From positions 1 to 64,000 of the forward strand of contig NZ_JAJUWT010000027.1 in the NCBI RefSeq assembly GCF_021390395.1: DNA of 64,000 nt. The letters are read 5' to 3'. Source of the stretch: Saccharothrix sp. S26. GTDB taxonomy: Bacteria > Actinomycetota > Actinomycetes > Mycobacteriales > Pseudonocardiaceae. Both the position numbers and the translations under genes were made by a program. Below, one piece after another: positions 43,611 to 50,861 of this stretch. The notes under the pieces are model-generated. The model was not told where the DNA came from, did not search any database, and worked only from the letters and a program-made list of their open reading frames with translations. Every line of letters starts with the position of its first letter. Within the stretch, counting starts at the first letter, position 1.

Positions 43611-44044
43611 CTATGGGCCCCTGGTGGGGCCACCAGCGTTGATGCTGGTCGGCGCGGTCTGTAGCGGCCAGGTGTGGCCTGGTGTGACGGGTAACGGCCG
43701 TTCGGTGCTCCCCGTGGGATCACGCGGTTGTCGTTGCCTGTCCCCGCCTGGCCGGTGGTGGCCGGGTGGGTCCGGACACCCACGTTAGCCACGGTTCCCG
43801 ATGCGCTCCGCGGACCGTTCGGGTGATCGTTCCCGTAGGTCGCGGGAACATCCAGAGGATCGGCCCGGTCGGTGCGTCTGCGGACACGGATTGGACGTGG
43901 TCCGGATGAGACGTACCGGCCGGGCTCGGTGCTTCTTCGGCCACCGGGCTGGGACCGCTGGTTTGAGGGGCTTGACGAGTTATCGCCGGACTTGTTCTCA
44001 CTCCTAGACCGGGTGAGTTGTGCATGACGCATGTGTTACACCGG
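43611..44044. other. Left arm of the integrative element, no gene recognised
   Basis: This 434-bp stretch contains several short dyads, for example CTGGTGG-GG-CCACCAG at 43621-43636, next to the boundary. Open frames exist on both strands but none shows a recognisable domain or a credible start. It may hold accessory integrase or excisionase sites. Confidence 0.4.
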
Positions 44045-45187
44045 TCAGTGTTCGCTACGCCGTGCGGCCGTTACGCGCTGTCGCAACGTCAGAAGGGAAG
44101 CGGTTGCGCGGGCGGAGCGGACATCGCTCAGGGCCGCTTCCGCTTCCGCTGCCAACGCCTGAGCTTCATCCACCCGGCCGGTCCGGGCGTAGAGGTCGGC
44201 GAGGTCGATCATCCGTCCCGCTCGGCCGCGCAGCCGGTCCGGGCCCATGCGGGGCAGCAGGTTCTCGAACCGCCGGATCGCCTCCCCATGCTCGCCGGCG
44301 GCAGCCAGCGCCTGGGTGATGATCGAGTCGAGGCTTTCCGGTGTGAGGAAGCGCAACCATTGAGGGGTTTCACCGCCACGTTCGGCCAGTGCCTCGGCTT
44401 TGACGATGTGCTTGATCGCGCCGTGCTTGTCGCCGGTCTTCGCCAGGTGTCCGGCCAAACCGGCGTGCAGGTTCGCACGTTCCAGGCCACAGACACGGGT
44501 GTCGGATACTGCTGACCGGACAAGGGCGGCGGCATCGTTTGGGTGATCGTCGCCGACCTGGGCGGCCATGTTGAGCACCACGTGCGCGCGTAGGTCCGGA
44601 TCGGCTCCCGCGTTGGCCGTGCGCAGAGCGAGGGTGGACAACCGGCGGGCCGAGTAGGTGCGGCCGGAGTCGAAGTGGGTCCACGCCGTGCGGTCGGCCA
44701 GCGCACCGACGGCCGCTGAGAGCGCAATCCGCGTGTCGTCCCGCATCGGCGCGTCCAGGAGCGTCACCGCCCATCGCAGAGCGCCGCTGGAGACGTCTGC
44801 CGCGACCGCACCGCCGAATCGCAGGTCCATCGTCGTGTAGACCGACGTGGCGTGCTGCACTGCTTCGACCTCGGACCGGCCGACCGTGCCGGGTGCCTCC
44901 GCCGACGTGAGTCCGTCCAGTAGTCGGGCGAGAGGTTCCGGCGTGTTCGCTCCGGCGAGTACGGCGGCTGCCGCCGCCAGCAGCTCTCGTCTGTTCACTT
45001 CCTCACCCAGCCCTTGTGCGTCGAGCGCACGCTCGTAGGCGGCCACCAGTTCAGGTGTCGCGGTCCGCTGTCCTGTCTCCACCATGCCCAGGAACGACTT
45101 GCTGTAGTGGGTCCGCTGAGCCATCACGGCCAGGCTGACGCCTGCCGCCTCTCGGGCCGCACGCAGTGCCCTTGCCGTCTCGGACAT
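44045..45187 (-). CDS. XRE-family regulator with TPR-like C-terminus
   Basis: A 380-residue protein. The N-terminal HTH (about 5-60) reads RALRAAREAAGVSLAVMAQR and THYSKSFLGMVETGQR. The rest is helical, TPR-like (AAGEHGEAIRRFENLLPRMG, ARTGRVDEAQALAAEAEAAL). This architecture is common in actinomycetes for quorum- or peptide-type regulators and in integrative elements. The ATG at 45187 has GGGAG about 9 nt upstream; ATG 45235 is an alternative. Together with the nearby HTH and TPR genes it probably forms the element's regulatory module (inference). Confidence 0.88.
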   Translation of the reverse strand: MSETARALRAAREAAGVSLAVMAQRTHYSKSFLGMVETGQRTATPELVAAYERALDAQGLGEEVNRRELLAAAAAVLAGANTPEPLARLLDGLTSAEAPGTVGRSEVEAVQHATSVYTTMDLRFGGAVAADVSSGALRWAVTLLDAPMRDDTRIALSAAVGALADRTAWTHFDSGRTYSARRLSTLALRTANAGADPDLRAHVVLNMAAQVGDDHPNDAAALVRSAVSDTRVCGLERANLHAGLAGHLAKTGDKHGAIKHIVKAEALAERGGETPQWLRFLTPESLDSIITQALAAAGEHGEAIRRFENLLPRMGPDRLRGRAGRMIDLADLYARTGRVDEAQALAAEAEAALSDVRSARATASLLTLRQRVTAARRSEH

Positions 45188-45329
45188 GACGCCTGGCTCC
45201 CGATGACTGTGGACGGGTGTGGACGGGTTGTTCATTCCAGCAACGCTCCGCACACGAGAGGCTACCCGTAGGCACAAACGAGTCCGAAGGTCCGAAAGGC
45301 TTGAATGCCACTGCTGGCGTGCGGGGTGA

Positions 45330-45530
45330 ATGGATGTGTTGATCTCGATCGGGGTAGCGGTCACGGCCGCTGTTCCGGCAACTGCATGGCTCATCGGCAC
45401 CGCGCGTGCACTCGGTTGTGGATGCGTGGAGTGCACAGCGAGAACGGCTTGGCTTCGGGCGGTATGCCGCCGGACTTCGGGGTTCGCCAGTTGGGCATCG
45501 CGAGCTTTCACGTGGCGAACGTGGGTGTGA
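45330..45530 (+). CDS. Possible small membrane protein, uncertain
   Basis: A 66-codon frame starting ATG 45330: one hydrophobic segment (VLISIGVAVTAAVPATAWLI), then CGCVECTARTAWLRAVCRRT. The layout (one helix, Cys-rich patch, RAV-R-T stretch) recalls the N-terminus of short GGDEF-like proteins carried by actinomycete elements, but the rest is missing. It may be a remnant or not a gene at all. It sits between the divergent XRE gene and the frameshifted HTH gene. Confidence 0.3.
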   Translation: MDVLISIGVAVTAAVPATAWLIGTARALGCGCVECTARTAWLRAVCRRTSGFASWASRAFTWRTWV

Positions 45531-45535
45531 CACCG

Positions 45536-45843
45536 ATGGCACATACCGTAAGAGTCAAGGTGGGGATGATCGAGAAGGCGATGAGCCTTTCGGGGCACCG
45601 ATCGGAGTATTCCATGGCTAAAGCGATGGGTATCAACCGCTCAACCTTGGCGCGGGTGAGGTCCGGCAACTCCAACCCGGCCCGTCGTTCATCGCCGGCG
45701 CACTGATAGCGCTGTCCCCGTTCGAGTTCAGCGACTTATTCGAGATAGTGCCGCGTAGTCATGATGTTCACCAATTCGTCCCACAGTCTGGACCTGAAAC
45801 CGAGAATGATGACGATGGCTTCCCTCAGTCGCGTATTGATTAA
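45536..45843 (+). pseudogene. Small HTH regulator broken by a 1-nt frameshift
   Basis: From ATG 45536 the frame reads MAHTVRVKVGMIEKAMSLSG, HRSEYSMAKAMGINRSTLAR and VRSGN, then runs into a premature stop at 45704-45706. The adjacent frame continues QPGPSFIAGALIALSPFEFS, DLFEIVP, to TAA at 45841. Adding one G (GGCAACTC to GGCGAACTC, near 45667) joins them as SGELQPGPSFIAGAL, the normal form of this phage/element-type HTH protein of about 100 residues. So this is a one-base deletion, or a sequencing error. Its end overlaps the TPR gene start. Confidence 0.75.
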
Positions 45844-46651
45844 TGTCCGATTCCATATGATGCAAGGTGAAGTCGAAGAGGCGGTGCGTTCACTGGTTGA
45901 CGAGTGGCGGGGAGCCCTGACTGAGGGTTACGCGGACGACGTCGTCAAGCTGCATGAAACAACTTTGGAGCTGGCTGACCGGTTTCCTCTCGCAGAAGCG
46001 GTTTCGCACGTACTCCACCGCGCCACCGTGGCCTACGCCCGGGCGGGGGACTTCACCGCCGCTACTGTGACGGCGGCGCGGATGGTGTCGGTCTGGCGGG
46101 CGCGCTGTCAGCGGAACCCGACTCCCGATAATCTGGCGGGGCACATTCACGCTTTGGATACGATGGCCGGAATTTTCCGCGCACGCGACATGGCGGCCTC
46201 CGTGGTCGGATGCCTGGTGGAGTTGGCGGAATGGCACCTGACCCACGGCAACAATGTCGGAGTCGCTTGGGCGCTCCGGGAGATCGGAGCACTGGCTCTC
46301 CGGTCGGGCAATCTGACCAACGCTGCCGAGAAGTTCACCAGGGCCGACGAAATATATGCCGACGAGGCCGGTGACACTTCAGTCGTCGAAGAGCGTGCCG
46401 AGTGTCATGTACTCCTGGGTCGCTTGGCGCACATCAACGGGGATCACGAAACGGCGCGGCTCTGGTTCGAACGAGCAGCGGTACATCTGAAGGATGATGC
46501 CGAGAGTGAGGTCCGGAGTCTCATAGAGGGGTTGAGCATTGGTGACACCCTGCCCGAACTGCGGATACTGAAGGTCGGCGTATTCGGCCTGCCATTCTGG
46601 GAGAACGATGCGCAATCCGACTCAATTCCATGTTCGGAAATTTCCGCCTAG
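45809..46651 (+). CDS. TPR-repeat protein of the integrative element
   Basis: A protein of about 280 residues composed of helical repeats (FPLAEAVSHVLHRATVAYAR, NNVGVAWALREIGALALRSG, HINGDHETARLWFERAAVHL). No enzymatic motif. Start codons ATG 45806, 45809 and 45815 are all possible; none has a strong ribosome-binding site. It overlaps the end of the frameshifted HTH gene, so the two were probably coupled as a regulator and partner. GC content and third-position GC are visibly lower than in the chromosomal genes, a sign of transfer. Confidence 0.65.
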   Translation: MTMASLSRVLINVRFHMMQGEVEEAVRSLVDEWRGALTEGYADDVVKLHETTLELADRFPLAEAVSHVLHRATVAYARAGDFTAATVTAARMVSVWRARCQRNPTPDNLAGHIHALDTMAGIFRARDMAASVVGCLVELAEWHLTHGNNVGVAWALREIGALALRSGNLTNAAEKFTRADEIYADEAGDTSVVEERAECHVLLGRLAHINGDHETARLWFERAAVHLKDDAESEVRSLIEGLSIGDTLPELRILKVGVFGLPFWENDAQSDSIPCSEISA

Positions 46652-46778
46652 TCGACCTCCGTATGGGCACCAGCCATGCGCCGGAGTTAGCCTAGGGGTG
46701 CTGAATACTCCCTGATAGTGCAGGAAGACCGAAACCCCGGCGTGGTCTGCGGTGCAATGACGATCCGGTATGGGAATG

Positions 46779-46805
46779 CCCTGGGGAGGGGTAACCTCCC
46801 CAGGG
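46779..46805. terminator. Hairpin terminator downstream of the capsid gene
   Basis: A perfect 11-bp stem, CCCTGGGGAGG (46779-46789) with its complement at 46795-46805 and a GGTAA loop, 10 bp past the capsid gene stop on the minus strand. No U-tract, as often in actinomycetes. Confidence 0.75.
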
Positions 46806-46814
46806 CCGTGGGGA

Positions 46815-47645
46815 CTAGTTGGCCTTAGCGGTCGTGGTCTGCATGGTGGTGAGCGTGACCAGGCGCATGGACTTCGCGGCGTCGGGTGCGGCAATGGCGG
46901 CCCGCATGGTCGCGCGGATACCGATCGCGCCCTGTTCGGCGTAGCACTCCCGGAGGAAACGCATTTCCGATTCCCGCTGGATGTAGTAGATGCGGGTGTG
47001 GTCGTAGACCAGTGCCCTGCCCGTGGGCATGGACGGGACCATGACCGGGGTGAGGCCGAACTGTCCGGCCACGCCGTCCGGGCCCCAGATCGGACGGCCG
47101 TCCGGGCTGACACGGGCGTTCTCGGTGGCGTAGTCGGCCGGGTTGAACGCGACGCGGGTACCGGTGGCCCCTTGTGCGCCGAGCTCGCCCACGGCCGTGC
47201 CGATACCGGCCATCCACGACGGGCCGGGGACGGTGGTGGCCGCGCCGAGAACGCCGCGCGGGGTGGTGCCCTGGCCGTCCCCGTTGAGAAGGTCGGTGTC
47301 CAACTTGGACATTGCCGTGTCCCGCAACAGGTTTGCCACCTGGTCCGCGATGGGGAAGGCCGTGTCGTAGACGGATTCCTCGCTGAGCAGGACGATGGTC
47401 CCGAGCTTGGCCACGGCCACGGTGTAGGTGTCGTCGTTGAGGCTGGCCAGCGGATAGGGCTGCATCTCGTTGAGCCATTCCGCGCCCGTGGGGGAGGCCA
47501 GGGGGAACACGACCTTGCCCGTGGACGTGGGCATTGGAGTCAACGACTGGGTGAACGAGGCCCCGGTCAACGCCTGGTTGATGATGCGCTGGACAAGGTA
47601 GGGAGGGGCGAGTTCACCGTCGAACGATCGGGTGGTGATGGGCAT
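46815..47645 (-). CDS. HK97-type phage major capsid protein
   Basis: A 276-residue protein that starts directly with the mature capsid part; no protease or delta domain. Typical segments are LTGASFTQSLTPMPTSTGKV, VAKLGTIVLLSEESVYDTAF, LRDTAMSKLDTDLLNGDGQG and TPRGVLGAATTV, plus the C-terminal YDHTRIYYIQRESEMRFLRE. No portal, terminase, protease or tail gene is nearby, so it is a lone structural gene. Length is like an encapsulin shell protein, but the sequence looks phage-like. ATG 47645. Possible roles: satellite capsid, or a relic of a prophage. Confidence 0.85.
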   Translation of the reverse strand: MPITTRSFDGELAPPYLVQRIINQALTGASFTQSLTPMPTSTGKVVFPLASPTGAEWLNEMQPYPLASLNDDTYTVAVAKLGTIVLLSEESVYDTAFPIADQVANLLRDTAMSKLDTDLLNGDGQGTTPRGVLGAATTVPGPSWMAGIGTAVGELGAQGATGTRVAFNPADYATENARVSPDGRPIWGPDGVAGQFGLTPVMVPSMPTGRALVYDHTRIYYIQRESEMRFLRECYAEQGAIGIRATMRAAIAAPDAAKSMRLVTLTTMQTTTAKAN

Positions 47646-47869
47646 TCGTTCTTCTCGCTATTCAGTTGGTATGTAGTTGTCAAGGCCACGCGCGGCCATG
47701 TGGTTCTAATGGGGGCCACATTTGGACAGGGGGTACCTATCCGACCCCTGGGCCCCGCGAGGATCGGACTACCCGCACGTTAAGCACGTTCCGTGGTGTA
47801 GTCCAGGGATACGCGAAAGGTTGGCCGCACCGGGCCGTCCACTGTCGGTGAACGCACCCGGTGGGTTGG
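47646..47869. other. Non-coding stretch upstream of the capsid gene
   Basis: No credible gene. The stretch holds GC-rich dyads and leads into the hairpin modules. It is the likely promoter region of the minus-strand capsid gene. A tRNA was considered here (GTGTAGTCCAGGGATACGCG looks D-arm-like) but no cloverleaf closes. Confidence 0.4.
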
Positions 47870-48202
47870 CCACTTGGCCACTTGTCCAAGGCGTAGGGAA
47901 CGGGGACAAAGTGGACAAGTCGGCTCATGGGCCGGGTTACGACTTGCCCACTTGCCCACTTGCCAAGGTCTAGGAAACGAGGGCAAATGGGGCCGCAAGT
48001 CGGTAGGGCCGTCATGCGGGGAATCGACTCGACTTGCTCACTTGCTCACTTGCCAGGGCTCGGGAGGACTGAGCAAGTGAGCCGAGCGAGCCACCCCGGC
48101 TGGTGTCACGTGCTCACCCGGGCCACACCTGCGCACGTGAGCAAGTCGGGTGACGCGACTTGCCCGCGTTCCCCAGACCTCGGCAAGTGGGCAAGTCGTC
48201 AC
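47870..48202. repeat. Five tandem hairpin modules with covarying arms
   Basis: Module 1: ACTTGTCC (47880-47887) with GGACAAGT (47913-47920). Module 2: CGACTTGC (47940-47947) with GCAAGTCG (47995-48002), plus inner TTGCCC/GGGCAA. Module 3: GCTCACTTGCTCA (48036-48048) with TGAGCAAGTGAGC (48070-48082). Module 4: GTCAC and TGCTCA (48105-48116) with TGAGCA (48138-48143) and GTGAC (48150-48154). Module 5: CGACTTGCCC (48156-48165) with GGGCAAGTCG (48189-48198). The arms share a CACTTG core but differ, and each is matched by its partner. Loops share CCAAGG/CCAGGG-type sequence. They lie between the capsid and the deaminase gene. Confidence 0.8.
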
Positions 48203-48266
48203 GGCCGGTGTCGTCGTGGTGACTGTCGGACCCCTGTGCGACGCTCCGCCGGGGAAGGGGCACCGG

Positions 48267-49076
48267 GTGGCGTCGATCGGGGAAGTGGCCAAGCGCGTGT
48301 CCCAGGCGTGCGATCAGGCGTCGAAGTGTCGGGACGCGTTGGGGCAGGCTCAGGACTTGGCCGAAGAGGCACACGAGCTGTTGGCCGCGAACCTGCGCGG
48401 GGCCGTTGACCTGGAGTCGGACACGGAACAGACGCTGGCCCGGTTCGCCGCAGTGAAAGACGGCATCACCGACTTGTGGAAGATCCTCGGTACCGGCATG
48501 GACCGGGCACAGGCAGCCTTGACCGCCCTCATGGGTGAGAACACCCCAACGCCGGTCCCGAACGCTCCACAGCCCGCACAGTCACCGCAACGGCCACCCG
48601 AAGAACAGCCATCCACGCCACCCCCGGCCCGCCCGGCCGAACCCGACCCGCCCGTGATCGAACCGGAGAAGGTCGAGGAACTACGGCGCGAACTGCCGCC
48701 GCCCGTCGTGGGCAACACCGGCCAGAAAACACACGGCCGATGGATCGGCCCGAATGGCACCGCCGAGCCGATCGTCAGCGGCCGGGATGAACACGCCAAG
48801 GCAGCCGACGCCCGACTCAAGTACATGGGCTTGCCCGGTCCCTCCGCGAAGACCGGAGACGTCGAGATCAAGTTGGCAACCCGCATGGTCGAGGAGGGGA
48901 TTCAGCACGCCACAGTCGTGATCAACAACGTCCCGTGTGTCGGGCGGTTCGGTTGCGACACCCTCGTGCCGATCCTGCTCCCCGAAGGGGCCACACTCAC
49001 CGTGCACGGCACGAACGAAAAAGGCGAACGGTTCCGCAAGCGGTACACAGGAGGTGCCCGCCCGTGGTGGCGCTAG
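48267..49076 (+). CDS. DddA-like (SCP1.201-type) deaminase toxin, zinc ligand altered
   Basis: A 269-residue protein. The N-terminal helical part (VASIGEVAKRVSQACDQASK) is like the presumed delivery/adaptor region of actinomycete deaminase toxins. A Pro-rich linker (about 92-135) leads to the C-terminal deaminase fold ending ILLPEGATLTVHGTNEKGER. The usual HVE motif reads D198-V-E200, so the first zinc ligand His is Asp (GAC for CAC); Glu200 and the PC-x5-C pair Cys224/Cys230 remain. Deamination is therefore probably lost. The GTG at 48267 has GAAGGGG upstream. It overlaps the Imm1 gene by 13 bp. Confidence 0.82.
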   Translation: MASIGEVAKRVSQACDQASKCRDALGQAQDLAEEAHELLAANLRGAVDLESDTEQTLARFAAVKDGITDLWKILGTGMDRAQAALTALMGENTPTPVPNAPQPAQSPQRPPEEQPSTPPPARPAEPDPPVIEPEKVEELRRELPPPVVGNTGQKTHGRWIGPNGTAEPIVSGRDEHAKAADARLKYMGLPGPSAKTGDVEIKLATRMVEEGIQHATVVINNVPCVGRFGCDTLVPILLPEGATLTVHGTNEKGERFRKRYTGGARPWWR

Positions 49077-49474
49077 AAGCATGGTTCGACCGGAACGCCG
49101 AAGGGCCCACCATCGTGCACACCCCGGCCGAGCTGGACGCCGTGTTGGACACCGTCGTGGAGTGGAACATGCCCACCACCGTCCAACTGCTGACCGCAGA
49201 CAACCCCGGACACGTGCTGTTGGACGTGGGCTTGGATGCCAGGACCGGGCGCGGAGTCCTCTACTACTTCGGGCCGGACAAACCTGACGGCTGGATCAGC
49301 AAGGGGCCGTACGCCACCGAGCCACCGCCCATCTACTACTTCACCGGCTCGGACACCGAATTCCCTGCAGACGCGGAAATCCCGCTGGCCGACGCACGCC
49401 GCGCGGCCCACGAGTTCATGCACAACGGGGGTGGATGGCCGAACGGCATCGAGGGGCAACCGCGCTGGGACTAG
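49064..49474 (+). CDS. Imm1-family immunity protein
   Basis: A 136-residue protein of the Imm1 family, the common partner of DddA-like deaminases. Landmarks are ALEAWFDRNAEGPTIVHTPA, GHVLLDVGLDARTGRGVLYY and ARRAAHEFMHNGGGWPNGIE. The GTG at 49064 follows AGGAGG by about 9 nt; GTG 49067 is possible. It overlaps the deaminase end, so toxin and antidote are co-translated. An IS3 element inserted 17 bp beyond its stop. Confidence 0.88.
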   Translation: MVALEAWFDRNAEGPTIVHTPAELDAVLDTVVEWNMPTTVQLLTADNPGHVLLDVGLDARTGRGVLYYFGPDKPDGWISKGPYATEPPPIYYFTGSDTEFPADAEIPLADARRAAHEFMHNGGGWPNGIEGQPRWD

Positions 49475-49566
49475 CCACCCAACGCGAACGGGGGACTTGA
49501 CCCTAAATGTTGGACACCAGACACACTTGGATCCTGGCGATCCGGGTGGACAGGAGTCCCGTTCAG

Positions 49567-49878
49567 ATGGTGATGAAGCACTACCCGCCGGAGTTCCGGG
49601 CCGAGGCGGTCGCGCTCTACCGGTCCCGCCCTGGCGCGACGATCAAGTCGGTGGCCCAGGATCTCGGGGTCAACCACGAGACGCTGCGCAACTGGATCCG
49701 GCTCGACGACGGACGCCGCACCGGAACCCCCATCGCCGCCGCCCCCGCGACCGCGCCGCCGTCGGGCACGACGGAGGACGAGAACGCCGCGCTGCGCAAG
49801 CGGATCCGCGAGCTGGAGGAGGAACGCGACATCCTGCGCAAGGCGGCCAAGTATTTCGCAGGGGAGACGCGCTGGTGA
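49567..49878 (+). CDS. IS3-family transposase OrfA
   Basis: A 103-residue HTH and leucine-zipper protein: KHYPPEFRAEAVALYRSRPG, SVAQDLGVNHETLRNWIRLD, then the coiled coil ENAALRKRIRELEEERDILR and KAAKYFAGETRW. ATG 49567 gives MVMKHYPPEF; ATG 49573 is also usable. It overlaps orfB by GTGA (49875-49878). In IS3 elements the OrfAB fusion is normally made by a -1 frameshift in the overlap. Confidence 0.93.
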   Translation: MVMKHYPPEFRAEAVALYRSRPGATIKSVAQDLGVNHETLRNWIRLDDGRRTGTPIAAAPATAPPSGTTEDENAALRKRIRELEEERDILRKAAKYFAGETRW

Positions 49879-50774
49879 ACCGCTTCGGGTTCGTCTCCGA
49901 AAACCGACGCCGGTACGGCGTGAAGCGGTTGTGCCAGGTCATCGGTATCGCCCGGTCCAGTTACTACCACTGGAAGGCCACCGAACCCGATCGGGCCGCG
50001 CGCGTAGCCGACGACGCGCGCCTGGCCGCCCGCGTCCGGGTCATCCACCGCGAGTCGGCCGGCACCTACGGCGTCCCCCGGATCACCGCCGAACTGCACG
50101 ACACCGGGCACGTGGTCAACCACAAGCGCGTCGCCCGCGTGATGCGCAGCATCGGGCTGGCCGGGGTGCGGTTGCGCCGCCGGCACCGCACCACCCTCCC
50201 CGACCCCAGCGCGGTCAAGGCCCCGGACCTGCTCGGACGCGACTTCACCGCCGAGGCGCCCAACACCCGCTACGTCGGCGACATCACCTATCTGCCGATC
50301 GCCGACGGCACGTTCCTCTACCTGGCCACGGTGATGGATCTGTGCTCGCGACGCCTGGTCGGCTGGTCCGTCGCCGACCACATGCGCGTCGACCTGGTCC
50401 TCGACGCCCTGCACGCGGCCGAGCGGACACGGGGCAGCCTGGCCGGGGCGGTGTTCCACAGCGACCACGGGGCCCAATACGGCGCCAAATCCTTCGCCGA
50501 GGCCTGTCGCGCCGCCGGGGTGACCCAGTCGATGGACGCGGTGGGCAGCTCCGCGGACAACGCCGCCGCCGAGAGTCTCAACGCCTCCTTCAAACGCGAA
50601 ACCCTCCAAGGCGCTCAGAATTGGTGCAGCGCAGGGGACGCACGCCTGGCCGTGTTCGGCTGGGCACACCGCTACAACACCCGACGACGCCATTCACACC
50701 TCGGCCAGACATCCCCGATCGACTACGAGAACAGCCTGCTACCAACACCGGCTACGCTGACCCCCGCCGCATAA
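49875..50774 (+). CDS. IS3-family transposase OrfB (DDE integrase core)
   Basis: A 299-residue catalytic subunit. The HTH_21 segment (SAGTYGVPRITAELHDTGHV) precedes the rve core with D in YVGDITYLPIADGTFLYLAT, D in VFHSDHGAQYGAKSFAEAC and E in NAAAESLNASFKRETLQGAQ. The C-terminal HRYNTRRRHSHLGQTSPIDY is typical. Full length and open, so it could still be functional. Confidence 0.94.
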   Translation: MNRFGFVSENRRRYGVKRLCQVIGIARSSYYHWKATEPDRAARVADDARLAARVRVIHRESAGTYGVPRITAELHDTGHVVNHKRVARVMRSIGLAGVRLRRRHRTTLPDPSAVKAPDLLGRDFTAEAPNTRYVGDITYLPIADGTFLYLATVMDLCSRRLVGWSVADHMRVDLVLDALHAAERTRGSLAGAVFHSDHGAQYGAKSFAEACRAAGVTQSMDAVGSSADNAAAESLNASFKRETLQGAQNWCSAGDARLAVFGWAHRYNTRRRHSHLGQTSPIDYENSLLPTPATLTPAA

Positions 50775-50804
50775 CCCCGTGTCCAACATCCGGGGTGAAG
50801 TCCC

Positions 50805-50832
50805 CGGGGCCCCGGACGTTCCCGGGGCCCCG
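50805..50832. terminator. GC-rich hairpin after the IS, end of integrase unit
   Basis: An 11-bp perfect stem, CGGGGCCCCGG (50805-50815) with its complement at 50822-50832 and a 6-nt loop. It lies 29 bp past the original integrase stop on the minus strand and may also have served the toxin-immunity genes before IS3 inserted. Confidence 0.65.
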
Positions 50833-50861
50833 TGGTGGGTTCTGCGGCGTTCTCAGCGCCG

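Larger units (their letters stand above)
49491..50805 (+). mobile_element. IS3-family insertion sequence (about 1.3 kb)
   Basis: Imperfect terminal repeats: left GGGGACTTGACCC followed by ATGTTGGACAC (with three variable bases between), right the complement with GGGGACTTCACCC. Two overlapping genes, orfA and orfB, fill it. I cannot see a clear 3-bp target duplication; flanking bases are ACG and GGG. It lies in the integrative element between the immunity gene and the integrase. Confidence 0.85.

Noticed and set aside
43607..44032. A 141-codon minus-strand frame in the left arm of the element
   Set aside because: Low-complexity composition, no start context or domain; it also crosses the proposed element boundary.
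46815..47645. Encapsulin nanocompartment shell
   Set aside because: Length is similar, but the N-terminus and core segments look like phage major capsid proteins and no cargo gene (DyP peroxidase, ferritin-like) is adjacent.
47755..47860. tRNA or tRNA-like attachment site near the capsid gene
   Set aside because: A D-arm-like stretch is present but no cloverleaf closes, and the element boundaries are better explained by the split repeat array.
48150..48266. Longer N-terminus for the deaminase gene starting within the hairpin region
   Set aside because: The GTG at 48267 has a good ribosome-binding site and gives the family-like start; the extension would translate the hairpin module.
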